From a bacterium 1XD42-54 (GTDB taxonomy: Bacteria > Bacillota > Clostridia > Lachnospirales > Lachnospiraceae): a stretch of 64,000 bases of DNA. The notes under the pieces are model-generated. The model had not been told where the DNA came from and did not search any database. It saw only the letters and a program-made list of their open reading frames with translations. The translations under genes were made by a program, and so were the position numbers. Shown here piece by piece: positions 37,083-46,315 of the stretch. The DNA lies in contig RAZH01000014.1 in NCBI GenBank assembly GCA_003612585.1, forward strand, positions 1 to 64,000. Direction: 5' to 3'. Every line of letters begins with the position of its first letter. Position 1 is the stretch's first letter.

Positions 37083-40000
37083 TCAAACAGATTTAATTGT
37101 TTTATAGAGTTCCCAAAATGCACGATCTTTGACATATATCGGCTTTTCAGAGCTGATTTTTATAATGCTATTGTGCTTCTGTAATTTTTTAATGTCATTA
37201 TATAACATTTGGCTTTCTTGGCTTTTACTTTCTGTTTTGAAAACGAAATCAACATCACTAGATTTTAAGTCGGCAACATTATGGACTATCCACGTTAAAA
37301 TATATTTTGCATAGTCATCGTCTCCTGAACCAAAATGTTTTAAAAACTGCGTTGACAATATCGTTCCAACACCAAATTCACGTCCTTCTTTTAAAATTTT
37401 CTTCAAAGAAGGAAATCCTTCGGACATAAAGTTATCTGCTTCATCAACCAGAATTAATTTAGTAAGCTGACGATACTTGCCATCAAGCTTGCTTGATCCA
37501 ACTGCCTGCATCTGTGCATAGAACAAATCTAATGTAATCGCTACTATTAGGCTCTGAATGTCCGCATCGTACCCTGACAAATCAATTACAACCACTCCCT
37601 TTAATAAATCAAACAATGATTTTGTTTTACTTGGTGAATTTTCAAACACCTGGAACTGATGTAATTTATTCATAGCTGCCGCCAAAGAATCATTCTTTTT
37701 AATATCCTCGTCATTTGCATATCTTTGATATACTTGCTCAAATGTAGGCGCTTCGTTATCCCAGCTACTTGGATTTGCCGGAGAAATAACAGAATTGGCA
37801 TATGTTTCTATTATGCACTGAAATAAGGCATCCTGTTGTTTTGGACCCAATCCATATACTTTAGAAATCGTATCCTTAAATGCATTTGCAGTATGTACTG
37901 GCAATAAAGGCTTAAATACTTTGGATTTAACTAAAGCCAACGGATTAAACGGTAACTGATATGGTTTTAATACGGTTGCTCCAGTTGCATCTAAGAAATC
38001 CGGTTTACTTTCATTGTAATCCCCTTTATAATCGAAAATCAAAATACCCAGTCCATCATCACCGATGTTTTTATTTCTCTCTAAGTATAATTGGGTAATT
38101 AAAGATTTCGTAAACTGAGTCTTTCCGGTACCCATAGTACCAATTATACCTGTATTAGTATGGAATAAAACATCTGTATTATTCGGTTCCCAAATCACAT
38201 CCTTTCCATCCTGTTGGTTTGTTCCAAAAACAATATGCATACCTCGACAATCACAAACATCTTCTGACGGTTGTTCATATGTGTCTTCCTTTGATTCTTC
38301 AGGAACATATTTCTCTCCCGTATCTTGACTGTCTTCCGACAATTCTGTGCCCTGTTGGCCTTCAGTTGGTATATTTGTGTTTGTATCATCTTCCAACTGT
38401 GTTGTCTTAATCTTTGTTGTATCTCCAGTCAGATGATTTACTTGTAATTCTTCAAATACTAATAAATCATTATCTTTCTTGCTCAAAATCTCAGAATGAA
38501 TATCATCTACGCTACTTAATATCAATCTAAATTCATCTTGTTCTGGCATTTCAATAAAATTGATTGTATCTGCTTTAAAAGAAGTACGTCTTGAAACAAG
38601 TGCCTGCCTAAATGATAATACCGCGCCTCGTCCGAGTACTTCCTGTATATCTGTAGAAATAACATACTCTTCATTGAGCAAAGCTGATCTGAATCGGTCT
38701 AATATGATATCCCAATTCTGCGAATCATCTACATGATATACCTTCATTTTCTTACAGCTAGTAATCAATAACTGCATAAGAAAATTTCGATTTACCCTAT
38801 ACATGATTGTTGATGACAATTCCTCACCTGGGTTCATAGCGCTTTCCAATCCTGCTGCAGTTGCTGAGACTTGCTCAAAGGCTTTCTTTATCACATCATT
38901 GGCATTGATTCCTGTTTTTACTTCAGTCGGATAGAGATATATCTTAGTCTGATCAGATGAATAATTTAAACCGACAAGAAGCAAATCATCGCTGGTTGGA
39001 CCCTTTTCAAATCCTAAATTTTTGTATGACAAAAGCCCTTCGGTGCTTGAAAGTCCAGCGCCACCTGATACTCTAAGCATTTCTTCAAGAGAAATCGGGA
39101 CCCAAACAATATCTGAGTGTCGTAAAAAAGCAAGCATAAATTTAATTGCAGCTACAATACTTATTTTTTCTCTCGAAAAAGTAGTGTCTTTATTTGCTCC
39201 AATCATTTTTTTCGATGAAACCAGTCTTAACAACCAGTCCCCATTAATTGCATTAAATAGATTAATGATTTTTGCAACATCTTTTAATTCTGCATTAACA
39301 CCCTTTTCTTTAAGATACTCCTGAATGACCTTCGCGTATTGCTGTGACTTATGCGTTACTGTAATAGCATCGTATCCGCTACTAGACGTATATTGATCAC
39401 TATAATGGATTATCAACAAGTCGCTATTTGCTTCTTTTTCACTGAAGAAATCTAAATCCACTTTCGGATCTACAAATACAACCCAATTTGAAGCTTTATA
39501 AATATATTCCATTTTATCTTCGGCAAGTTTATCAATCTGGGTGGAAATGCTAATGCCTGGATGATATGGATTTCCTGTATTACCAACTTCTACAAGAGAA
39601 TTGTATTTTTCAGCCAATTCTACTACTGCAGTACGTTTAGCGTATTTCATTCCGAAACCAGTTCTATATTTTTGTCCATATTTACTTGATGGAACACCTG
39701 ATACTACTCCTCCCAAAGATATTCCTGTTTCAATCTGATCCATGGATGCAGTTTCTGAAGTAATCTCCGATTCCATCTCATAAAATGAAATATGCGCATA
39801 CTCATAATTTCTTCCATTATCTTTATGGAAATAACATTCCACATTCTTTGAAAGAACACCTTCCAGATTACTCATTGCCACACCATTTGCAAATGACAAT
39901 TTGCTTGCATTCAAATACAGCTTAAGGCGAGTATACTCTTTAATATTAGAAAAAACATTTGTCCTTGCATTATCAGTGTAGATATGTAATTCAAATTTCA

Positions 40001-42428
40001 TCAATTGATCTATATCTGGAGTTTTTCCTATTGCGTGAACATAGAATTGAGCAATTCCCATAAATACATCACAACAATCTCCCATATTAATCAGATTGAT
40101 TCTGATTTTTTTATTATTTATATCTGAGAAAATATATCTAAAATGTGATGCAAATTCAGTTATCTTCTCTTCAATTAGCTTAGGAACAAATCTCCTACTT
40201 CCTCGATATCTTCTATTTTCTACCGGCGCATAATATTTCCATTCCATCGAGTACAACTGATCAGAAACTTTATAAATCTTCCGATTATATTTTGTATATG
40301 GCAACAAATACACTGAATTCAAGCGATCTATGACAATATCAGTTGCATTCTCAAATTCAGTTTCTGAAAGAAGTTCAATCTGATATGCCAAATTAAGCGG
40401 ATGAAATGGCGTTAATATAACCTCTTCATCATCTTTTCCTACCACTAACGTTCCGAGTAAAAGAGAATTCTCCTGTTGTTCTGACAAATTACTACCATCA
40501 TGTAAATCTGCAAACACTTCCGAAAATGCTTGCAAATATCGTGCAACTGCCTCGTGCAACTGCCCAGACAAATAAGCTAGTGTAGGAACTGTATTTCTTT
40601 GTTTAAATTCATGAAGCATATCATAATACGCTTGTTTTAAAGATAACGGTATGTTTATATCTTCTGCCTGAATTGAAACAGTCTCTGAACTACTCTGCTT
40701 TTTACATCGACCATATAAAATACGGTCGTTAATAATCATTCGCTCTATCCTAAGTTCTCTCAATAAATTAGCTTTTGCAAAGTATTCCTGGGAATCCTTA
40801 TAAATATGATCCGCATCATCAAATTCAAAACTTTTTTTGCTTGCGAATTTATCTCGAAGAATTCTTCTTCCTATAATTTCTATGCTTTTAGATTCATCTG
40901 GATACAAAACAAATGGAACTATAATACCTGAGAAATTGATTTCAATATTAATCCCGCTTCCGTAATTTGATAATTCTTCCTCTGTAGAAAACAAATGTAA
41001 TCTCTCATCATATTTGCATTGATATTGAGTATGATCATCCATTTTTTCAGAAACATTCGTAGCCCCATTAAGATTAAAGACTAAATCAGTCCCGACACCA
41101 AGAAGTTTCATCTTGCACTTCTTTTTCGTTGCCTTATAATCAACACCAAAATTACGACGTATAGTTCCTGCCAAATACTCGGCACTAATATCAACAATAC
41201 AAATTTTAAAGATATACGATATATTATTTACCGAATCCTTTATTTCCAACTTATGAAACGATGTGATTTCACGTTGGAATTCAAAAATCAATGATTTTCC
41301 TTCTCTGCTGAAAGCTGAATCATCTGCTGAAATATCACTGTTAAGAATTCGCGCATTACACTTAATCCTAATATGTATTGTGTCATACTTATCAGGATTA
41401 AAAATAATCATACTTCTTGTTCGTTTTCTTGTTTTCATAGACCCTTCGTCTCTTATCAAAACCTTTTCATCAAGAGGTAATGAATAAAGTGGCATAGGAC
41501 CATATACTTCTATATTTTCAGGATCAATTTTTAAAGGATTGTCTTTTTTAGATTGTTTCTTCTCCATTGCAGCCAGCATTTCTGCATAAGTATAAAGAAT
41601 TGTCCAATGCTCAGGATCTGCTTTTCGATTTTTCTCAATTTGCACCAAAAATCCTTCTTCAAAATCATCCGCCAAATCGGTCTCTAAATTACCAAAACGA
41701 ATACTTCGATCAATCTGTTCAAACAAATCATGATTTTCTTTTAATTTCTTATCGACTTGAGATTTTCCTTCATTCTGATAATCATTTTTTCCATCTACAG
41801 AAAATAATCTGAATCCCGGATAATTCTCCTTGGCGATTCTACCACTACTCATAATCGATAGTAAGTCACGATACTCATAGAGAGAGGCTTTATCGCTAAA
41901 AACATCGTTATCTCTTCGCCTTAATTCAAAATCAAGTATTCTCTTCTCCAATTCAGTTAACTGAGTGCTCTCTTCAGCCATTCTCCTTATTTCAGCCATT
42001 AAGTTATCAGCATAAAACGGCATACCATTAGCTGACATATCCCTTGAACCACTCTTAGCACTATCAATTGGATTAGCCGAAATCATTAACAAAGGTTTTC
42101 CAGCATCATTAGCAGCATTTCGCAAAGTTGCACAAAGAAAATCATTCGTCATTCCATCTATTTGAGAAGCTATAATGATTTCATCGTTTACTACCCTCAA
42201 TGTAAATGTTTTATAAATGGAGCCATCCTTACACTCGTATTCATAATTTCCAAGATTATGGTCCTTTGTTGCCAAATCTTTCAATGCATCAGATACTTTT
42301 TGAACCGTTTCCATATCATCTAGCTTAAGGCAAAAACTCTCTCCCTTTTGAAGATAACCATCTGCAGATAATTCTAAAAAAAACTGATTTATTCTTTTGG
42401 CTATGAAATCATAAAATTCTCTTAACAT
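37083..42428 (-). CDS. dptH: DptH, large HerA/FtsK-like ATPase of phosphorothioation restriction
   Basis: About 1781 aa. The C-terminal third is an FtsK/HerA-type motor: Walker A GTMGTGKTQFTK (near residue 1425), Walker B KLILVDEADNFMSEG (near residue 1660) and sensor ILSTQFLKHFG. The N-terminal two thirds have no clear domain. DptF, DptG and DptH form the restriction arm that attacks DNA lacking phosphorothioates. A longer frame to 42461 exists, but ATG 42428 has GGAG at proper spacing and overlaps the dptG stop by 20 bases. It is followed by the palindrome and dndB. Confidence 0.87.
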   Translation of the reverse strand: MLREFYDFIAKRINQFFLELSADGYLQKGESFCLKLDDMETVQKVSDALKDLATKDHNLGNYEYECKDGSIYKTFTLRVVNDEIIIASQIDGMTNDFLCATLRNAANDAGKPLLMISANPIDSAKSGSRDMSANGMPFYADNLMAEIRRMAEESTQLTELEKRILDFELRRRDNDVFSDKASLYEYRDLLSIMSSGRIAKENYPGFRLFSVDGKNDYQNEGKSQVDKKLKENHDLFEQIDRSIRFGNLETDLADDFEEGFLVQIEKNRKADPEHWTILYTYAEMLAAMEKKQSKKDNPLKIDPENIEVYGPMPLYSLPLDEKVLIRDEGSMKTRKRTRSMIIFNPDKYDTIHIRIKCNARILNSDISADDSAFSREGKSLIFEFQREITSFHKLEIKDSVNNISYIFKICIVDISAEYLAGTIRRNFGVDYKATKKKCKMKLLGVGTDLVFNLNGATNVSEKMDDHTQYQCKYDERLHLFSTEEELSNYGSGINIEINFSGIIVPFVLYPDESKSIEIIGRRILRDKFASKKSFEFDDADHIYKDSQEYFAKANLLRELRIERMIINDRILYGRCKKQSSSETVSIQAEDINIPLSLKQAYYDMLHEFKQRNTVPTLAYLSGQLHEAVARYLQAFSEVFADLHDGSNLSEQQENSLLLGTLVVGKDDEEVILTPFHPLNLAYQIELLSETEFENATDIVIDRLNSVYLLPYTKYNRKIYKVSDQLYSMEWKYYAPVENRRYRGSRRFVPKLIEEKITEFASHFRYIFSDINNKKIRINLINMGDCCDVFMGIAQFYVHAIGKTPDIDQLMKFELHIYTDNARTNVFSNIKEYTRLKLYLNASKLSFANGVAMSNLEGVLSKNVECYFHKDNGRNYEYAHISFYEMESEITSETASMDQIETGISLGGVVSGVPSSKYGQKYRTGFGMKYAKRTAVVELAEKYNSLVEVGNTGNPYHPGISISTQIDKLAEDKMEYIYKASNWVVFVDPKVDLDFFSEKEANSDLLIIHYSDQYTSSSGYDAITVTHKSQQYAKVIQEYLKEKGVNAELKDVAKIINLFNAINGDWLLRLVSSKKMIGANKDTTFSREKISIVAAIKFMLAFLRHSDIVWVPISLEEMLRVSGGAGLSSTEGLLSYKNLGFEKGPTSDDLLLVGLNYSSDQTKIYLYPTEVKTGINANDVIKKAFEQVSATAAGLESAMNPGEELSSTIMYRVNRNFLMQLLITSCKKMKVYHVDDSQNWDIILDRFRSALLNEEYVISTDIQEVLGRGAVLSFRQALVSRRTSFKADTINFIEMPEQDEFRLILSSVDDIHSEILSKKDNDLLVFEELQVNHLTGDTTKIKTTQLEDDTNTNIPTEGQQGTELSEDSQDTGEKYVPEESKEDTYEQPSEDVCDCRGMHIVFGTNQQDGKDVIWEPNNTDVLFHTNTGIIGTMGTGKTQFTKSLITQLYLERNKNIGDDGLGILIFDYKGDYNESKPDFLDATGATVLKPYQLPFNPLALVKSKVFKPLLPVHTANAFKDTISKVYGLGPKQQDALFQCIIETYANSVISPANPSSWDNEAPTFEQVYQRYANDEDIKKNDSLAAAMNKLHQFQVFENSPSKTKSLFDLLKGVVVIDLSGYDADIQSLIVAITLDLFYAQMQAVGSSKLDGKYRQLTKLILVDEADNFMSEGFPSLKKILKEGREFGVGTILSTQFLKHFGSGDDDYAKYILTWIVHNVADLKSSDVDFVFKTESKSQESQMLYNDIKKLQKHNSIIKISSEKPIYVKDRAFWELYKTIKSV

Positions 42429-43818
42429 ACTGTGCATCTCCACTATCACTCTTCTTGTCAATAAGATTCAGCTTGGTAAAGAATTCCTGAAGATATTCCT
42501 TTGATGTATTATCAAGAAATATTCCTCTGTACTCATATTCTTTATATAAATCAATCAAACGAATCTTTTCTTTGTCTTTGATAGCTATCTTAGTCAAGAA
42601 TATAATATCTCGTTCTGTGAGATTTAATACTAATCCCGACTTACGTCTATTCTTTATCCATCTTGCTTTACAGAATTCAATAAATTTTTCATTATAAAAC
42701 TGATTAGCTCTTTTTCGGTCAGTATTCAAAAACTGTTCTTCAACACATCTAAAAAGATGTCTGATTGCTGCGTCTGTTTTAGTTCCACCAACTGAATATT
42801 TAATCTGATCAAATCTCTTATAATCTCCCACGCAAGAAACATAAGCATTTTCTGCCTTCTCGATTTCTTTTGCAATCTGCTCATCTTCTTCCGGATTCTG
42901 CTTCGCATATTCCTGAAGCTGGATGTAATCAAACATTTTTCCATTCATCGAATGCTGATTTAATATTTCCAGGGTGATTGCATGGCTAAACATATGATTT
43001 ACATTGGTTTGTATTCTTTCCCAGCCTTCTATACAGCACCTTCGGTTTTTGCTAACCTTTTCCCAATCTAAAGCATAATATAAGCATAACGGATTCTCAC
43101 GGCTTCCCATTCCAAACTGATCTAATGCGACACATGTTTGCGACATATAATAAAAATAGTAAACAGCCAATAGATTAGCAAAATCTTCCAATGTGGTCAT
43201 TTCTGTATGTAACATGAAATGGAAATCTTTTTTAAATTTTTCCTGGACGTCAATAATGATAGGAAAATATGAAATTTCTGTATCTTTCTCTGTAGTTTTT
43301 GTCGCATTGATTGCTTCAACAACCATTTTCTCAATAACATTGTATTGATATTGATCCATAGCATTTCCTATATCGATACAATCATGTTGGTCTACACCTA
43401 AAATATTCAGCAGAAAACCAGCTAAACGCTCCTCGCTTTTATTGTTCATTCTGGTTTGAAATGGATATAATCCTAAGTTTTTTGCAACAAAATCTGAATC
43501 CTCGAAGAAAAGAGATTGAATTACATCTTTAAAGAATTCAACATCTTCATCTTCAATATCCATTTCTTCTATCAATGAATTGCATAAAGCTTCAAATTCA
43601 ACAGGCTCTGTTTCCACCCCCAAGGCTTTTCTGAAAAACCCACTAACTATCCCATCCAGCTCGGTAACAATAGGTGCCTGTGCTTTTCCACTAGCCTTGT
43701 ACGGGAATAATTTAAAACATATATCCTGCGTATGAGTGAGGCGTAATGAATCTACTGCTTTATCTGTTTTTACATTAAATGTTTCACAGAACTTTTCATA
43801 ATCAAATTGATAATTCAT
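42409..43818 (-). CDS. dptG: DptG, phosphorothioation-dependent restriction component
   Basis: A 469-aa protein without a classical motif I can name, identified by its fixed place between dptF and dptH and by its size. It begins MNYQFDYEKFCETFNVKTDK. It starts within the dptF stop (TAATG, one base overlap) and ends inside the dptH start region, so translation of all three is coupled. Its biochemical role is unknown. Confidence 0.8.
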   Translation of the reverse strand: MNYQFDYEKFCETFNVKTDKAVDSLRLTHTQDICFKLFPYKASGKAQAPIVTELDGIVSGFFRKALGVETEPVEFEALCNSLIEEMDIEDEDVEFFKDVIQSLFFEDSDFVAKNLGLYPFQTRMNNKSEERLAGFLLNILGVDQHDCIDIGNAMDQYQYNVIEKMVVEAINATKTTEKDTEISYFPIIIDVQEKFKKDFHFMLHTEMTTLEDFANLLAVYYFYYMSQTCVALDQFGMGSRENPLCLYYALDWEKVSKNRRCCIEGWERIQTNVNHMFSHAITLEILNQHSMNGKMFDYIQLQEYAKQNPEEDEQIAKEIEKAENAYVSCVGDYKRFDQIKYSVGGTKTDAAIRHLFRCVEEQFLNTDRKRANQFYNEKFIEFCKARWIKNRRKSGLVLNLTERDIIFLTKIAIKDKEKIRLIDLYKEYEYRGIFLDNTSKEYLQEFFTKLNLIDKKSDSGDAQYVKRIL

Positions 43819-45542
43819 TACTTCACCACCTTAAATTTATATCCAAATTTTGTTTTTTCAATGACAGCCTTCTTGTTGTCATCAGTGATAACTGTTAACT
43901 CTTTTTCCGATGATCCTGTTTTCAAGATTTTTTCTATAAAGCTGATAAAATCTGCATGATTATTTCTGTCGTCCGCAGTTTGAATATATCCTTTTTCGAG
44001 CCTATAAATCATCTCATACAATGAATAATCGATATCAAGCACAACTATTTCTCCCGTTTTTTTGTTCTCATATTTAACCGTAACAAACGGAAGAAAACGC
44101 TGCAATTCTTCACTGGCATTTTGATTTGGTAAGTCTTCCAAATATGGTTCGAAATCTATCTTTTCATAAAGTGTTATACCCTCATGTATTTCATCAAAAC
44201 AGATATTACCGTCTGGAGTACTTCCACACCATTGGGTTATAGCAGCCTCAACCAAATTATATAATTCACCAAGTTTTCGGGTTTTTCCAATATTATAGTA
44301 ATACAAGTTGCGCAAAAAAGAGGAATATGCCGCACCAACACTCATTCTATTCCTCATGGCATTGATTCTCACAAGCGCACTAAAAATCTGTGCTTTCAGT
44401 GTTTTATCGTCGTTAATTTTAGCGATTGCTGTATTTTTACACAGAATTTCCCCATACGACTCCTTACCGAAAGTATCGGTAATTTCTTTTCTTACATCTG
44501 ATGACACATAATAAAATATAGCAGCTTCATCCGCTTCCTCAGATCTTTCTAATAACGGATCGTATTTCTTTAACTGATTCATTAAAACAGACATGTCTGT
44601 ATACTCATACATTAGAGTAGGTGTAATATCTCTAACATATTCTTTTAAAAATGAAACTGTGTTAGTTGATGCTTGTGCCATTTTTTTATAATTAAACGAA
44701 GGCGCAACCACAATGTCATAAACATAATTTAGGATTTCTCTTGTTGTAAGAATTTCTTTATCTTTCACGATAACTTCAACAAGTGAGTTGGCAATAAACT
44801 CTCTGTTTTCATTCTTTGTAAGAAATTCAAAGTTATGCTTTACAGGACATTTTTCAGAAAGAGGACAAATCTGACATTCATTTTTATAAACAGTAAAAAA
44901 AGGATTCTTTTCCTCTTTGTTAAATATTCTACTTAGTATGGCCTCAAGATATACAGGGTGTATTCCATCTTTTGTTAATGAATACATGTGATAGTCTGAA
45001 AAACTCACATGTTGGAATGGACTGTTCTCAATATACCCACCTTCATTTATTTTATTTGTCAGAATATTACTTGAAACGACATGTTGGTATAATTTACGGA
45101 AAGATGCTCCATACTCAGATTCAATAAAATTACTCAATACACCAAGGTTAATTGCAAGAATAAAATTATTTCCTGGGTTTTCAATATTTTCATCCGAAAA
45201 ATCCACAAGAGCTTCGTACAGTGTTTCAATAGCAGTTTTAGATGGCGCACTACTCTCTGTTGCATCATTGTAAACTGTGTAATTTTCCAATAAATGCAAA
45301 TCATTTTTCAGATAAGATAATAAATGCGACTTTCCATCTCCAGCACTACCACACAACAACACTAGCGTTTTTTTACCAGAAAGTGCCACTTTTCTTAGTA
45401 TTTCAATCAGGTCTTCTTCTGCCTTTCTTGAAACATGCATATACTTTTTGAAATCATCAAAGCTTCCAATTCCATCAATAGACTCACTTGACGATTTTCT
45501 CAATCTGTTTAATTCATCTACCAGCTTACAAATACCCATCAT
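43818..45542 (-). CDS. dptF: DptF, P-loop ATPase of phosphorothioation restriction
   Basis: A 574-aa ATPase. Walker A is LLCGSAGDGKSHLLSYL near residue 62, and a Cys cluster CQICPLSEKCP near residue 220 may bind zinc. It is the first of the three restriction genes; its stop overlaps dptG by one base. Start codons ATG 45542 and 45539 are adjacent, and the first forms ATGATG with the XRE stop codon in between. Confidence 0.87.
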   Translation of the reverse strand: MMGICKLVDELNRLRKSSSESIDGIGSFDDFKKYMHVSRKAEEDLIEILRKVALSGKKTLVLLCGSAGDGKSHLLSYLKNDLHLLENYTVYNDATESSAPSKTAIETLYEALVDFSDENIENPGNNFILAINLGVLSNFIESEYGASFRKLYQHVVSSNILTNKINEGGYIENSPFQHVSFSDYHMYSLTKDGIHPVYLEAILSRIFNKEEKNPFFTVYKNECQICPLSEKCPVKHNFEFLTKNENREFIANSLVEVIVKDKEILTTREILNYVYDIVVAPSFNYKKMAQASTNTVSFLKEYVRDITPTLMYEYTDMSVLMNQLKKYDPLLERSEEADEAAIFYYVSSDVRKEITDTFGKESYGEILCKNTAIAKINDDKTLKAQIFSALVRINAMRNRMSVGAAYSSFLRNLYYYNIGKTRKLGELYNLVEAAITQWCGSTPDGNICFDEIHEGITLYEKIDFEPYLEDLPNQNASEELQRFLPFVTVKYENKKTGEIVVLDIDYSLYEMIYRLEKGYIQTADDRNNHADFISFIEKILKTGSSEKELTVITDDNKKAVIEKTKFGYKFKVVK

Positions 45543-45757
45543 GCACCTCTCTGGTCAGAAGATATTACTATTACTACATCTTCTATTTTGCAATTCAGTG
45601 TTTCACATATTTTCAATATAATCCCTAAGGAAACAGGTTCATTATGTTTCATCTTGGACAAAGTACTTGTGCTAATCTCAGCCAACTCACACAATGTTCC
45701 TTTTTTCATTCCTTTATCAATTAATGTCTTCCATAGGTTATTATAACTTAAAGTCAT
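45539..45757 (-). CDS. XRE-family regulator fused by translation to the dpt operon
   Basis: A 72-aa Cro/CI-type helix-turn-helix protein (KGTLCELAEISTSTLSKMKH, then SLGIILKICETLNC). Its stop codon overlaps the dptF start (ATGA), so DptF levels follow its translation. It follows a good GGAGGAG ribosome-binding site and a consensus promoter. It probably controls the whole operon, as small XRE proteins do for restriction systems. Confidence 0.82.
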   Translation of the reverse strand: MTLSYNNLWKTLIDKGMKKGTLCELAEISTSTLSKMKHNEPVSLGIILKICETLNCKIEDVVIVISSDQRGA

Positions 45758-45811
45758 GAGTATCTCCTCCGAGTCGTAACATCATAAAAACTATAATTCA
45801 TACCAAAAATA

Positions 45812-45840
45812 ATTATACAGATCGGCCAGATTTACATCAA
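45812..45840 (-). promoter_or_regulatory. Promoter of the xre-dptFGH-dnd operon
   Basis: TTGATG (45840-45835) and TATAAT (45817-45812) are separated by exactly 17 bp on the minus strand, 54 bases upstream of the XRE start. Further upstream a small dyad (CGAATT...AATTCG near 45855-45870) could be an operator. Confidence 0.7.
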
Positions 45841-46006
45841 CAACTACATTGTCGAATTTTTCGAATTCGTGTTATTTTTACGTTGAATAAGATATTATTT
45901 ACTTATTTGAAGAGTATCCAGTTATGACTTCTAAATTCAATTTCTGTCATGATATAAGAATGATATAAGAATTATTTCTATCTCATGTATATTTTCAAAA
46001 AATAGT

Positions 46007-46114
46007 GTAACGCTTTTTCCCCTAATTTTTGAACTACTGGAACATTTATCCACATCTACTAAATATCCACGTAAAGCTTTATTTTACACGTATTCTAAAG
46101 ATAAAAAGCGTTAC
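46007..46114. repeat. Inverted-end element, copy B (108 bp)
   Basis: It has perfect 12-bp inverted ends, GTAACGCTTTTT (46007-46018) and AAAAAGCGTTAC (46103-46114). It is related to copies A and C; its interior is the most diverged of the three. It lies upstream of the dpt promoter. The other bases of the 45841-46006 gap show only the dyad near 45860. Confidence 0.75.
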
Positions 46115-46141
46115 TCTTTTTCATACGGTTTCTCCAAAAAT

Positions 46142-46251
46142 GTGACGCTTTCACCCCTCATTTCCAACTTTCTGGACAAATATATCATCTTCTTCATTTT
46201 CGTGCCCACAAAGCCTTATTCTACAAGGTCTCCAGATGCCAAAAGCGTCAC
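46142..46251. repeat. Inverted-end element, copy C (110 bp)
   Basis: GTGACGCTTT (46142-46151) and AAAGCGTCAC (46242-46251) are perfect inverted ends of 10 bp. It shares GGTCTCC...ATGCC with copy A just before the right end, and like copy A it is followed by a terminator-like hairpin. Confidence 0.75.
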
Positions 46252-46260
46252 ATCTCACAC

Positions 46261-46300
46261 AAAAAATCCCCTGTAATTCGCTTGAGAGATTTTACAGGGG
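46261..46300 (-). terminator. Terminator of integrase 1
   Basis: CCCCTGTAA (46268-46276) pairs perfectly with TTACAGGGG (46292-46300). On the minus strand it ends in a T-rich run (plus A run 46261-46266). It is 16 bases after the integrase stop. Confidence 0.8.
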
Positions 46301-46315
46301 CTGCTCTTATACTTG

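Noticed and set aside
37083-42428. DptH frame broken or fused by error because it is so long
   Set aside because: The frame is continuous, motor motifs lie in the expected C-terminal third, and DptH proteins are known to be very large.
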